The notes: generated from the sequence alone by a model not told the origin. Positions 43,604-55,101 are shown, numbered from the stretch's first letter. The stretch is 64,000 nucleotides of DNA from Brevipalpus yothersi (GCA_003956705.1 QZCP01000035.1:186001-250000); one strand, 5' to 3'. Numbers and translations: made by a program.

Positions 43604-46379
43604 ATGACTTCCCAAGTACAACCAGCTAATCAGGTAAGATTCCTTCCTTGTACACAATAACCCTGAATCAGAATCAAGATCTTTAATAGAGAGACGAATA
43701 GATTGCATATGTATTCCAGTGAAAATTAATTGATCATTTCACAATTTTTGGCAATCGATCTGTGTTGTGGGATGAATCTTGCGTCAAAGAATTCTTTTCC
43801 TTCACTTTTTTGATCAAAATTTCTGTTAAAGAAAGTTGGATTCTCTGACTCATGAGATTCACATGAGCCACCTCTTCAGTTTGAAAATTTAACTTGTATG
43901 TCCGCCAACATGCTCGACTTGATTCAATTCTTGCTGTTTCCACGATACAGATTGGGCGAACGAGGGCGATACCATTGTGGATCTCAATGACCCATGCATG
44001 GTTGTTCATCCTCTTCCTTTCTCTCCTCTTCCTCTTACTTTTTCCAGAAATCCAGTTAAAACGTGGATGAGAGAAAGAAAGTGAGAGAGAGAGAGGATAA
44101 AAAACGATTGAAAGAATCACGAATCAGCAAGCCAAAACCAGAGTTGTTCAGATGTTACTTCGGAATTGTGATTTTTGCTCTTTTTTATTGAATTCTTTCG
44201 TGCGTAAAGATGCCTGGATTGCCTCTTGTCTTCATCTTATTCCTTTCCTCTGTGAGAATAGTTGAAGAATGATCAAACAGTTTCTCAACTTTTGGTCTTT
44301 ATACATTTTTTATTTAAATGAAGATCTCTTTTTTTTACAAGCCCTAATTTAATTATAATTACAATCAAAGCTCAAACTACCTGTGTTTTTTGATCAGTGA
44401 AAAATTTATGCTTTCATGTTCATCCTTTTCCTGAGACTAGTGTTAAGCAACGATAATTATCATTTTCATTCCAAGTTGATCTTTTTTGGTGTTGAAAAAA
44501 AACGCATTTCATTCCAAAATAGAGTGTGACTCAATTTTTCTAGAAATAGTTTAGTTTTGTGGAGAAAAATTTCCTGAATATTCAAGTTGATCGAATAGTA
44601 GTAATAGCTGAGGTCATCCAATTGATGTGAGTGAAAGTTAATCAGTGTGATCAAAATCATCACTTCCTATTCATCTCCAAGTGACTATCAACAGCACATC
44701 GTATTACGTTTTAAACGATCACTTTGCCATCCAAACGTCAGTTAATCTAATTTAGTTCAAGAAAGTATGTCTATTGAGATGGAAAGAAGAATGGACATGC
44801 TGGATGAGCGCAATACTGGACCGGAAGAAAAGGATAAAGTTGGCCAATTTTATGAGTTTTTGTTTCCCTTCTCTTTCTCTCTACCTTCTCTCTACTTTCT
44901 CTTCTCTTTCTTCTTTGTCTTGTTCGATTTGAAAGTGAAAATGAAATCAAGCCCAAATGAGCCATCTTTTTCTCGCAAAACCATTCTTTTATCTTCTATC
45001 TCTATTGCAATAGTTTTCTCTCTCTCTCTCTCCTTCTTTCAACCCACTTACAACCTAATTCCTTGGTCCTGTCCATCATCCGTCACCCTTTAGCCATATA
45101 TTATACCTCTCACCTTGCGAACTTTTCTTCTTCTTATTCTTTTAATTCTCTCTCCTTAATTCTTTCTTTCTTTCTCTTTCTCTTCTCCTTTTTCTTCTCT
45201 ATCAACTATTCAGGAAACTGAAGTCGAACCATCCAAGTTCGGTGGTTCAGGCTCATCAGGATTGGATCCCAATGCATATGCTACCAAGAAAACGATTGCA
45301 CAAGGCATGCTGGATGTAGCCCTTCTAACGGCAAATGCAAGTCAACTCAAGTATCTATTGCAACTGGGAAAAGATCACGATTTCTACTATCTCATGGTCA
45401 CATTGATCAGTTTATCACTCATATTACAGGTTAGTTATTCGATTGAAAATTTTTATACTCCATCTTATCGTTTCTCCCTACTTTCCGTTATAATAATTGA
45501 GTTCAGTATTAATTCATATGCCCACACACACACATACACACATACACACATTCATTTATGTCAGACACACATAACTAGATTAAATTAACTGGTCAGTTAG
45601 ATGTAGTAAAATGTTTTGTTTCTGAGATTCGTTCTAACAAAACGGTCATTTTTATTGTATGTTCAATCAAATCCTTACTCAGATTGCCATAGGATGCTTA
45701 ATACTGATCAAGTCGCGTTTCAATTTGAATGAAATGAGCCAATACAAGAAAGCGGTCAAAATGAATAATCTGATATTATGGTTCATATTCGGTGTCACCA
45801 CGATTAACGTGTTCATATCAGCTTTTGGTATTGATCCAGGATATTCAGAACGGAAATTACAGCGAGCATCCGAAATCGACAGCATTGGTAGTGATACTAG
45901 TATGGCATCGACCGCAATTCCTGTTCCAAAAGACTCTATGAGTTCACCAAACCCAACTAATTCCTCTGAAAACTAGTCAGACGAAGAATTCTTCTATCTA
46001 AAAAAATACCATGTTGACAGTTCATTTTATTGATCTCTTGTTGAAATCTTTTTGAGTGAGGTATCAAAAATGTGTCAAACTAAAAAAATACTATCTCCCT
46101 TGTCTTTATTAATCTTTAATAATCTTTATTGATCTTTATTGATCTTGAGAATTGCAAAAATTGTAACAAAAAAATGATCAAAGATCTCATATGTTTCCCA
46201 TTTTTTAGGTCTTAGTTGGATGTATCTTCATTTTCATCGGAATGACCAATATGAATAAGAGGAAACATCATACCAAAATCAATATTGCTAACAATATAGC
46301 CACAGTAATAGTGTTTCTCATCACATGCATCAATATCATCGCCAGTGGTTTTGGACTAAGTTCAGAGAGGAATGTCTAG
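43604..46379 (+). CDS. Ninjurin, with alternative last exons
   Basis: Ninjurins are small two-TM plasma-membrane proteins; NINJ1 oligomers rupture the membrane in lytic cell death, and fly NijA acts in cell adhesion and tissue defence. Exons: 43604-43633 (ATG, ten codons, donor GTAAGA), 45214-45429 (core, acceptor TATTCAG), then either 45683-45976 or 46209-46379. The core exon carries the signature KKTIAQGMLDVALLTANASQ and most of the first membrane helix. Both possible last exons supply the second half of the same domain in phase 0, so they look mutually exclusive and give 180 or 139 residues. A second first exon is possible at 44767-44838. The stop of the longer form is TAG 45974-45976, and that of the shorter is TAG 46377-46379. 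Confidence 0.88.
44767..44838 (+). CDS. Possible alternative first exon of Ninjurin
   Basis: Begins with ATG and runs 24 codons (MSIEMERRMDMLDERN...) to AAA followed by GTTGGC, in phase 0 with the Ninjurin core exon. The acidic, charged N-terminus fits the cytosolic N-terminal segments of Ninjurins. The donor is weak, so this is tentative. Confidence 0.4.
45683..45976 (+). CDS. Ninjurin alternative last exon A
   Basis: After acceptor CTCAG, encodes 97 residues: IAIGCLILIKSRFNLNE, then KMNNLILWFIFGVTTINVFI and SAFG, typical of the second half of the Ninjurin domain, followed by a longer Ser/Pro-rich cytosolic tail. Phase 0 with the core exon. Confidence 0.8.
   Translation: MAIGCLILIKSRFNLNEMSQYKKAVKMNNLILWFIFGVTTINVFISAFGIDPGYSERKLQRASEIDSIGSDTSMASTAIPVPKDSMSSPNPTNSSEN
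46209..46379 (+). CDS. Ninjurin alternative last exon B
   Basis: After acceptor TTTTTTAG, encodes 56 residues: VLVGCIFIFIGMTNMNKRK, then INIANNIATVIVFLITCINI and SGFG, a second version of the same domain half with almost no tail. Phase 0 with the core exon. Parallel motif order to exon A indicates an ancient exon duplication. Confidence 0.8.
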   Translation, partial: VLVGCIFIFIGMTNMNKRKHHTKINIANNIATVIVFLITCINIIASGFGLSSERNV

Positions 46380-46741
46380 ATTATGGAATAGATCTGAGCT
46401 GATGATCATTGAAAAATGTAACTCGATCGATTCGTGTAAACCCATCTCGTCGCATAGAAAATTTTTTTCCTCATCACTTGATAAAATTGTGAAAAAAAAC
46501 ACTCTTTTTCTCAGCAAATGCTGATATTTTCATTCGATTTCCAAATTTTTTTCATGGTACACACAGGGAATAGGACGTGACATTGTTAATTGATGAGTAT
46601 TGATTTGCAGTTCATCGAATGTTTCCAACATCAACAGAGTATCGGCAAGCTCGAGACTAGATCGAGGAGCAACGAAACTGATGCTCGAAAGTTTATAAAA
46701 TTTTCAGAACTATTGATGATTAACACGGCTACTGTTGAATT
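46380..46741. other. Intergenic between convergent genes
   Basis: 3' flanks of Ninjurin (+) and the TTLL gene (-). No other feature is seen. Confidence 0.5.
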
Positions 46742-47523
46742 TCATCTTGAACACCAGTTCGGGTCAGAGGAGCATTTAGCTTTGAACCAATCGTTTTGAA
46801 CTAAATTATTGGTGCTTTTTGAGTTAAAATGCTCGTAGATAGTGGATGGTATCAGCCTTTTTGATGACCAGATTGATTTTTGTTCCAAAAATGCATCTTT
46901 AAGGTGAAGTTTCATTGAATCGGACAAACACATGTAGCACGATCGACACTTGGTACTCTTACAGGATAGATAGCATTCTTCGGATGAGCAAACTTCTTCA
47001 TTTATGGCAAGATCTTTATCACTAATTCTTAAATCCCATTTATCAGCTTCATAATTAGGCCAATCAGTTATTCCATCTATTCTCGTTAAGCCAACCAAAG
47101 AGAGAAGATTGAAAATGACTTGTTCATATAGAAGCTTGTTGGGTGCAAAGTGAAGCGATGAAAGATTCGGAGACATATTGGCTTCCATTAAGTAGACGTT
47201 CAGATCTTCATCGACTAGAAAATCGAATCGAACCATTTCGAAGAAATTTCTGTTTAAGAATGGAAAGTAGATTACCAGTCAATTAGAATCATTGGAATAA
47301 CTAACTAGTTACTGACAAACTGAATCTCACCTTGTTGTCTTGAAGGACATTGCAGCCGCTCGACTCATAAATTCTTCCTTCTCTTTGTAAACCATAGCAA
47401 TGGCTTCTTCTATTTTGTTCCACATTTTATCGGGATCTTTTCCGACAGATTTAAGATATAGATTTAAAGATTGTTTCATGTTATAATTCAAGGTTGTGAA
47501 CGTTGTGTTCAAACTTGGCATCT

Positions 47524-47583
<60 letters not shown>

Positions 47584-48814
47584 TGATTTCGATATAGGAC
47601 TTTTTGATATGATTCTTGTTCACCAAGCTTACCTCCCAAATAGGTGTATAACTATCGCCAACCACATAGGAATCAAAATTTGTGGGATCAAAAGGGTGGT
47701 AAGGCAATTTACAGAATCTTAGCAAGACATCCTTGTCATAGATGTACACTCGTAGAGGATCAATTGAGGTGAGCGTTACATACAAGCCGATGTCAAATTT
47801 CCTAAAAAGCAAGGCTTTTGTTAATGTCAATTTTGAATTTTTAAATCCGAACTTAGACCGCTTTCTTACTTTCCATCGATAAGAAGAGGATTTTGAATAT
47901 ATTCCTGAACAAAATTTCCAGATGAATCGAGATCCATATTTTGGACTTTCTGTATTTCAATTCCTCGGTGGTTGTTACTTTTCTTTACCCAGAGACGTTC
48001 GGGATGCTTTTCAGCCTAAGATGCAGATGTGAAAGCCAAAATTTGTTCAATTTAATCAAATCACCGATAATAATAATAACAATAATATGACTTACAAATT
48101 CTATGAACTTTTCCTTATCTTTGGGTAGATGAAAAGCGGTCGGAATATGAGGCATCTCGGAGGTTGCTAGACTGACTTTATTGGTTATGTATCCAGAGCC
48201 TGGAAAATGATTTACCTAGAGAGGGTATCAAGTAATGAGCTGAAATTCGAATTAATCAATCTCTGGATCCTTACTCTTTGATGAGGCTTGAGGGTAGAAA
48301 AAAATTTTCTAATCGGATATTCGTGAGACCATAGAACATCCCATTCCTCTTGAGTTCCGTTGACTAGATCATAACCAATACGTTGGAATGATTCCACAAC
48401 ATGACGCAAATAGCCTACTTCCATCTGATAAGATGAACAAAACAGTGTTACTGAGTATCATCTTGACTGTATTCTTGCCGAATGATTAATTTCATCTCCT
48501 CTTTTAACCCAGATTTGGAGATGAGTTCAAGTTTAAAATAGGTAACTGACCTTTTCACCGTGAATCCAAACTCGCGGCTTATGAGAGAATGAATCTTTGA
48601 CACCGTGATGATGTGAAAAACTAGAGAAATCATCTTCATCGATATCACCAATCGAGTCTAGTCTACTGGTCAGATACAAATTGAAAGTTACAGCAGCTAA
48701 GGTGACCATAATTAGAGCGGTCAGTAGATTCAACTTGGAGGCAACATCGTAGCCAGTCGTTGACTTGAAAGGCTCACCATTGACCTGTTTCTCTTTAAAT
48801 GAATCCGAGGCCAT
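46742..48814 (-). CDS. Tubulin-tyrosine-ligase-like (TTLL) enzyme with N-terminal TM
   Basis: TTLL enzymes are ATP-grasp ligases that add amino acids, usually glutamate, to tubulin or other tails. Coding exons: 48551-48814, 48275-48424, 48096-48215, 47870-48015, 47633-47801, 47331-47521 and 46742-47249. All are in phase and give 515 residues. The ATG at 48812-48814 is the first in its exon after acceptor GTTCCAG; a non-coding exon lies upstream. A single hydrophobic helix (about residues 30-50, LLTALIMVTLAAVTFNLYL) precedes the TTL domain. TTL motifs: VNHFPGSGYITNKVSLA, the ATP-binding LWVKKSNNHRGI, VQEYIQNPLLIDGKKFDIG, LYVTLTSIDPLRVYIY, and the catalytic MEANMSPNL. An N-terminal TM recalls the nematode TTLL-15 type. 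The C-terminal part has a small Cys cluster (CKSTKCRSCYMC). Confidence 0.9.
47525..47580. repeat. (GA)n microsatellite inside a TTLL intron
   Basis: About 28 GA units on the plus strand. Read on the gene's strand it is (CT)n placed directly against the AG acceptor of the exon at 47331-47521, so it serves as that intron's polypyrimidine tract and makes up half of the 111-base intron (47522-47632). Confidence 0.95.
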
Positions 48815-49567
48815 CTCTTCACTTGATGGCTGGAACATATGGAAGATGGAGAAAAATTTTTCAAACCCCTTGATTATCGGAAACACACACAACAGTAAAG
48901 TAAAAGAGAATAACTTTCCCAACTTACCTTCGGTGATTCGCGACGTTTTCTTAGCATCACTTCTTGAAAAATGGATCCTCCGTTTTCTTCCCTCAAATAA
49001 TGATCTGATGCTTTTTTCGGTTGTGAGAGAGAGAAACTTTCTAATTTTAAGTCTTACCAAACCTGATTTTAGTTTACTGACGAACTGTTCCACACAAACA
49101 TATACACACACGTAATATCACGTTATGATGAAAAGTTGGTCATCGTTGTTTCAGGTAACATCATCTTTCTTACCTGGTCTCGCCTCTTGTGTGCGGGATT
49201 GTCTGAGCTCCTTCTTGAAGTAAGTAAGGGCAAGTCAAGAAAATAACAGATTTTCACTGATCACCCAGAACAAGAAATATTCCCTGAGAGTTTCGTGAGT
49301 TGTGTGAGGAATGGTTTTACTCACGATATCATCTGAAATTCTGTTCTATAGCTTTTTTTCTTCGTTCTGAGAAATTTATCTGGTTTCATCTCCATTCTGT
49401 TTGCCATCAAAGTTGTTTTAAGGGAGACTAACAGTATACTCATAGAGGAGGATGCGGTGAGAAGGATTTCCGTCGGAAGGCTGAGAGCAAAGTGTTAAAT
49501 GAGCAGTCGTTGGAACAATCTGAACAAATTACAAATTTATTATTATTATAAATAAGATACATGAAAT
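48815..49567. other. TTLL 5' UTR and promoter region
   Basis: Minus-strand 5' region of the TTLL gene. A donor GAAG|GTAAGT near 48930 and the acceptor before 48829 suggest a non-coding first exon around 48930-49110. No other gene is seen. Confidence 0.5.
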
Positions 49568-49768
49568 TCACAGGAATGATTGTGACTTTTTATGCCTGAA
49601 AATTCTTCGATACTCTTCCAATTTCTGATTACAATAAGCTGAACTATTGACATCACCCAGAGAATGTTCGATGAACAACAAAAGATCGCCAATCAGCACC
49701 TGAGATGTGACCAATCGAAAATAGCAATTGGCTGATAATCTGTAGGATACATTAATTCTTACAATCAT
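49568..49768 (-). CDS. Small ORF just after SNAPC1 stop, hypothetical
   Basis: Sixty-six codons from ATG 49766-49768, only seven bases after the SNAPC1 stop on the same strand. The composition looks protein-like (INVSYRLSANCYFRLV, then LIGDLLLFIEHSLGD and a basic C-terminus RHKKSQSF), with a mix of hydrophobic and polar residues typical of a small helical subunit. I do not recognise it. The spacing suggests a dicistronic transcript with SNAPC1, or an open stretch of its 3' UTR. A GT...AG pair 23 bases apart near the start is too short for an intron. Confidence 0.35.
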   Translation of the reverse strand: MIVRINVSYRLSANCYFRLVTSQVLIGDLLLFIEHSLGDVNSSAYCNQKLEEYRRIFRHKKSQSFL

Positions 49769-49775
49769 GATCGGA

Positions 49776-50486
49776 TTATTTTTTGCCTTTCATGATTGAG
49801 GTGTATTCTTGGAATAAACTATCTGAAACCAAATCAAGATGTTTAACAGCTCCATTTTCAGGGGGTAGAGATCGTTTTAAATTTGAATATTCTTGATGGA
49901 TACGGGTCAACTCATCGATTGAATCCTTATATTCACTGGAAAGATCTATCTCATTACGAGGAACCAAAGAAGTGTTGATATGTTTTTTCATATATGAAGG
50001 ACCCATGGGTCGTTCTCGGTGGGTGAAATGGAATGCGCCAAGAGAATTTAATTTCAACCATACATAACAGGCATCTTTGATTTGATTTTCCTCACAATGT
50101 TTGTAAATCGATCTACATCTATTGTAATTTTCAATAGTCAACTTGAAAGGAATCTTTGGATTCAAAGGTTGACTAACGAACATACAGTACATTAGGAATA
50201 TTACAGCAATCGAATGTGGGATAGAGTTTTCTGTAGTGTTCAAAAATTTAAGAGTAATCAAAAATGCTTCCTCAGTAAATTCTCTCAGCTCACTTTGATT
50301 AACTTTGGAGGTGAAAATGAAATAAAATTTCATTTCACGCCAGGTCAAGGCAAAATTGGCAAAAGTATGATCTTCTTTGGCTATAAAGTTCTCAATCAGT
50401 TGAGTAATATCTTGACGCAATCCATCCAAAATTCGTTCTCGAATATTGATCACAATACTTGATGAGGTTTGATCTTTCGTTGTCAT
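49776..50486 (-). CDS. SNAPC1: SNAPC1 (SNAP43), snRNA-activating complex subunit
   Basis: Subunit of the SNAPc complex that binds the proximal sequence element of snRNA genes and starts their transcription by RNA polymerase II or III. A single exon of 236 residues from ATG 50484-50486; the open frame upstream holds another possible start but lies beyond the family start. Recognisable blocks are FANFALTWREMKFYFIF, corresponding to the FTELWRNMKFGTIF region of human SNAPC1, the IAVIFLMYCMF helix, CYVWLKLNSLGAFHFTHRE (human RKLRLDRAFHFT) and a short helix with IHQEYSNLK. It lacks the long charged C-terminal tail of vertebrates, as expected for an invertebrate. It is head to head with IST1, 524 bases apart. 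Confidence 0.8.
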   Translation of the reverse strand: MTTKDQTSSSIVINIRERILDGLRQDITQLIENFIAKEDHTFANFALTWREMKFYFIFTSKVNQSELREFTEEAFLITLKFLNTTENSIPHSIAVIFLMYCMFVSQPLNPKIPFKLTIENYNRCRSIYKHCEENQIKDACYVWLKLNSLGAFHFTHRERPMGPSYMKKHINTSLVPRNEIDLSSEYKDSIDELTRIHQEYSNLKRSLPPENGAVKHLDLVSDSLFQEYTSIMKGKK

Positions 50487-51010
50487 GATCAAAAATGATG
50501 ATCCAGATTTATCGAAATTTTGAGATAACAAATGAGAAGAAGTGTCCAAAAATATCGCCCAAAGATCAACAATCAACAAGCAACACACACATTATAAAGA
50601 TAAACAGTCAATTTAAACGGATTTCAAAAGGCATTTACATGTATTGCATCATACAAAAGCAACATGATAATAATGTCCATGTGATAATGTTTGGAGATGG
50701 AGACACTCTATCTTGGGCCTCAAAATATTTTGAATGGTTCTGTTAACTTGTTGAATAAATTGTTAATTTAAATTGTGATTATTTTGGTGTGGTGTGATAC
50801 CTTCATTTGTAATCAATACAGTGAACAGTTGTGATCCATAATCCTCTCGATAAAGAGTTACTGGACGAATTGTTGTGAAAAGGGTTAAGAATCTTTGCGT
50901 TGAAAGTTGGGTTTGTTTTGGTGTGGACCAAAACAGAGGAGAAAAGAGGAATCAATTTGTTTTCCTGATAAACTTGGAATTTCTGGACACATTTACCCCC
51001 ATTTGTCATC
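50487..51010. other. Shared upstream region of SNAPC1 and IST1
   Basis: Separates divergent start codons; must contain both promoters and 5' UTRs. No motif I can assign. Confidence 0.5.
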
Positions 51011-52180
51011 ATGGTTGGAACTTCATCCATGTATAATAAGCTGAAAACAAATTTGAGATTGTGTATACAAAGATTAAAGCTACTGGCAAAAAAGAAAACT
51101 GAGCTAACCCAAAAAGCTAGGCCTGAGATTGCAAGCTACTTGCACGGTGATAAAGTTGATCGAGCCAAAATTCGAGTTGAACACATCATTCGCGAGGACT
51201 ACTTGGTGGAAGCATATGAAATTCTGGAAATGTATTGTGATCTATTGTTGACAAGATTTTCATTGATCGAACAAATGAAAACTCTGGATGAAGGATTGGT
51301 TGAGCCGATATCATCACTCATTTGGTCTGCTCCACGAATTGAGGGATGTACTGAATTGAAAGTGGTTGCTGAAATTCTTTCCAAGAAGTATGGCAAAGTA
51401 TTTGCTCAAGCTGCTCGTGAGAATTCACTTAAAAGAGTGAATGAAAAATTGATACAAAAATTGAGCATTGAAGCTCCTCCAAAGATTTTGGTTGAGAGAT
51501 ATCTAGTCGGTTAGTTGATGGCGAGAAATTTTCATTTTTTTGATCTAAGCTATACTAAATTCTCTTCACAGAGATTGCCAAAAGTCAAGATATTGCCTAT
51601 GAACCAGATCCCAATGTTATAAATAGACCTGGTGGAAGTGGCTCAGGGGGTGGCGGTGGCTCTACCGATCGACCCTTGATTGGATTCTTGGACTTTCCCG
51701 AGATTACAAATCCACCCATGATTCCAGCTCAAGCAGGACATGAAAAGTAAGTTTTACAGTTGAAAAATCTCTCATCATCACAATTCTGATTTTTGCTCAT
51801 TTTTACACGATAGAATCGGTTTCCGAGGTGATCTCTTTGATGTCGGTGTCGATCCTCTCTCTCAGCCATCCACTGCGGGACTAGTTCAACCAGCAAGTAA
51901 TTTTCCAACTCCTCAGCCAAATTTTCCAGTTCATCCAACCCCACCATCACATGCTAAGGATATCCCACAAGCACCATCGTTCGAACCCACACGTCCTGCA
52001 ACTCCACCTCCGAGCTATCCAGCAGATTTGGATTTCGGTAATTTACCTCGAGTTCCATCCACGCTTCCTATCGTTCCAGATGACTCTCCCAACAATGATG
52101 ATAAGAAAAATGGTGACGATGATGAAATTGATTTCGATGCCCTTACCAAGAGATTTGAAGCATTGAAAAAAATCAAATGA
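51011..52180 (+). CDS. IST1: IST1, ESCRT-III-like protein
   Basis: ESCRT-III-related protein that regulates VPS4 and acts in cytokinesis and endosomal recycling. Exons: 51011-51509, 51572-51746 and 51814-52180. In phase, 346 residues. The N-terminal IST1 domain (about 1-185) includes KLKTNLRLCIQRLKLL, KKKTELTQKARPEIASYL, ARIRVEHIIRED-like and YLVEAYEILEMYCDLLLTRF, and ends in the conserved YLVEIAKSQDIAYEPDP across the first intron. The middle is Pro-rich and disordered. The last residues DFDALTKRFEALKKIK form a MIM1-type motif that binds the MIT domain of VPS4. A Gly-rich insert (GGSGSGGGGG) follows the IST1 domain. The gene looks complete. Confidence 0.95.
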
Positions 52181-53346
52181 TCTTGTATTCTCAGGTTGCT
52201 TCTTCTCTTTGAAATACACTTTGTTTTGCTCGCAAGTATTTTGCTACTTAGGCCACTCCAAAAATTTTCAAATAGATAGTCTGAAAAACAGCCTATCATG
52301 AAAGCCTATTATATTTACAACAGAATTATCGTCAATCACTGATTGATCTCCACTTTTTAACTCATAGAACTTCTATCTCTCAGAATATTTGAGAATATAT
52401 ATACATGAAAAAATGGGAAATTTTCTCCCAAATTTTATTATCATAAAAATTTTACCTCTTTCGAATAACTGATATAAGTGTTCTCAAAATTACATTGTAA
52501 TTCAAATGTTTGAATTACTCTACCAGTTTGACGGGTAAACAAAATCATCATCTCCACCCACAAGTGAAGCTTCAATTTTCCTACCTATCCTATTAATTGT
52601 CCTCACTCAACAACAACTAAACAATTCTCCTTGATTTTTGATCGTTCTGCAAACCAGTGGAACCGGTGTACCAATGAGAAAATTGTGCCCACACCAAAGT
52701 GAATGATCATCCACCCCCTCCGATCCGAGACTCTCCCCCATTAACCAAACTCTCTCTCTCTCTCTCTCTCTTTCTTTCTCACACTCGTTCTTCAATCATT
52801 TTTATTATTCATTTTTCGAAACCCATAAATCAGATCTGTCCGTTGAATGTCTTCCGTCTTTCGAGGCGACCTGAACGTTCTACATTCCCAAACAGAACTG
52901 TTCTGAACATTCGCGAAGTTGTGCACATGAACAGCGCCCTCTGTGCTCAGTAGAAGTAAGTAGTACAAGTTTGTTGATCTGTGCTTATGCTGTGTGAAGG
53001 TGTATAAGGCTTGAAGATGGCGATTCACTTTTGAGACACTTTTTGAGTGATCATCATCGCTTGACTACAAAAAAAATCAACTGAATCAAGTGGATCATCA
53101 ACTATTCTCATTTATGTGCTTCTTCTTTAGGTGTTCCCTTTTGTGTTGTGAGTGAAAAAATTTGATAATATATTGTATAAACAAAGCTTTTATTTTCATC
53201 ATTGAGTTGTTTCTGTGTGAGTGGATTGAATTCCCATCGTTTGGCCCCAATTGAGTGGTGATTGGTGTCTATGTTTGTGTATATAATAAAAAAAACGTAT
53301 ATGTAAATGTATGTGAGTGGTTAGTAGTAAGAGTTTGTGTGTTTTT
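52181..53346. other. Intergenic, Slimb upstream region
   Basis: IST1 3' flank and Slimb promoter/5' UTR; one short CT tract (52750-52772). No exon supported. Confidence 0.5.
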
Positions 53347-55070
53347 ATGGATGAAGGAATTGTAATTTCAGACTTTCCAATGGATCAACAGCAGCAGCAA
53401 TTAGAGAATTGTGTAAAAATTTTTTGTGAATGGGGTGAAGCCCAACAGATCAATTTCATCCAGTGCTGTTTCAAACAGATGAATCAACATCAACTCAGTT
53501 TATTAAATACTTATTTGGAGCCTATGCTCCAGAGAGATTTCATCTCTTTATTACCCAGTGAGTAGTCGGGTTGAGTGGTTAATGATAGCCACTTATGAGT
53601 GCATATACATAAAACGTATACTGATTCACTTCTTTTCTCATCTCAAAGATCCAATTGCGGAGAATATTCTCTCTCAACTTGATGCGAGTTCTTTAGAAGG
53701 ATCAGGACTTGTCTGTAAGAATTGGCATGAAATCATTTCAAGAGGAATGTTATGGAAAAAACTAATAGAAAGAAAAATTAAAACGGATCCACTGTGGGAA
53801 GGTCTCGGTAAAAGACGAGGTTGGATAAAATTCTTGTACGAAAGAACACAAGAGAGCCATCTTTTTTATCGAACTTTGTACCCTAAAATAATCAAAGATA
53901 TTGAGACCATCGAGCAAAATTGGAGGACTGGAAAGCATACATTTCAAAAAATTAATTGTCGTAGTGAATCAAGCAAAGGTGTCTATTGTCTACAGTATGA
54001 TGATGAAAAGATAGTCAGTGGTCTGCGTGACAATACGATCAAAATTTGGGATCGAAAATCCCTTGAATGTTTGCAAGTAAGATCTTCGAAGCACCCGATT
54101 TAATATTGTTCTCGTTTTGATCATTTGAACGGAATTTCTTTTACAGGTTCTGACCGGTCACACTGGTTCAGTTCTTTGTCTCCAATATGATGATAAAGTA
54201 ATAATTAGTGGCTCCAGTGACGCCACCGTTCGTGTATGGAATGGCCAAACAATGGCCCTCGAAAATACTCTCATCCATCATTGTGAAGCTGTTCTTCATT
54301 TGAGATTCAAACATGGACTCATGGTCACATGCTCTAAAGATAGGTCAATTGCTGTGTGGAACATGGTCTCACCAAAAGAGATAACCCTCAAAAGAGTTTT
54401 GATTGGTCATCGAGCAGCTGTTAACGTTGTTGACTTCGATGAAAAATATATTGTATCTGCCTCTGGTGATCGCACCATCAAAGTTTGGGACACATCCACT
54501 TGCGAATTTGTTAAGACATTAAGTGGTCACAAAAGAGGAATCGCATGTTTACAATATAGAGATCACTTAGTTGTTAGTGGTAGCTCTGATAACACAATAA
54601 GGTAATATTCGCTAATGGTACTGATGTACTGATGTCCACTCTTTCTCTCAACTGTTCCTGTTACTATTATATGCTATATACTCCACAGATTATGGGATGT
54701 CGAATCTGGAGCTTCTCTGCGTGTTCTAGAAGGACATGAGGATTTAGTGAGATGTATCCGGTTTGATAGGAGAAGAATTATTAGTGGAGCCTATGACGGG
54801 TAAGTTCACAATTGCCTGCTGGCAATTTGTTGAGCTTGACTTATCTGATCAACTCTTTGCTTTCTTATTTTATCCAGTAAAATCAAAGTATGGGATCTAC
54901 AAGCTGCACTAGATCCAAGAACGCCTAATCATGTGTTATGTGTCCAAACCCTGATCAAGCATACAGGGAGAGTCTTTCGACTACAATTTGATGAATTCCA
55001 AATCGTTAGCAGTTCTCATGATGACACGATCATTATTTGGGATTTCCTTGGATCAGATGCCAATTCATGA
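53347..55070 (+). CDS. slmb: Slimb/beta-TrCP F-box WD40 protein
   Basis: Substrate receptor of the SCF ubiquitin ligase; recognises doubly phosphorylated DSGxxS degrons in beta-catenin/Armadillo, Ci, Cactus and Period. Exons: 53347-53557, 53649-54076, 54147-54601, 54689-54799 and 54878-55070. In phase, 465 residues. The order is: dimerisation D-domain (residues about 20-65, with YLEPMLQRDFISLLP), F-box (about 71-115, IAENILSQLD...LVCKNWHEI..GMLWKKLIER), then seven WD40 blades starting at GVYCLQYDDEKIVSGLRDNT. Blades keep the degron-binding residues of the family (for example YCLQYDD, TCSKDRSIAVW, SASGDRTIKVW, VSGSSDNTIRLW, SGAYDG). The ATG at 53347 is the first after non-ATG frame codons. The N-terminus is shorter than in vertebrates. 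An AATAAA follows the stop by 31 bases. Confidence 0.97.
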
Positions 55071-55101
55071 GAACATCAAGTATTATCATGATCTGTTTAT
55101 T

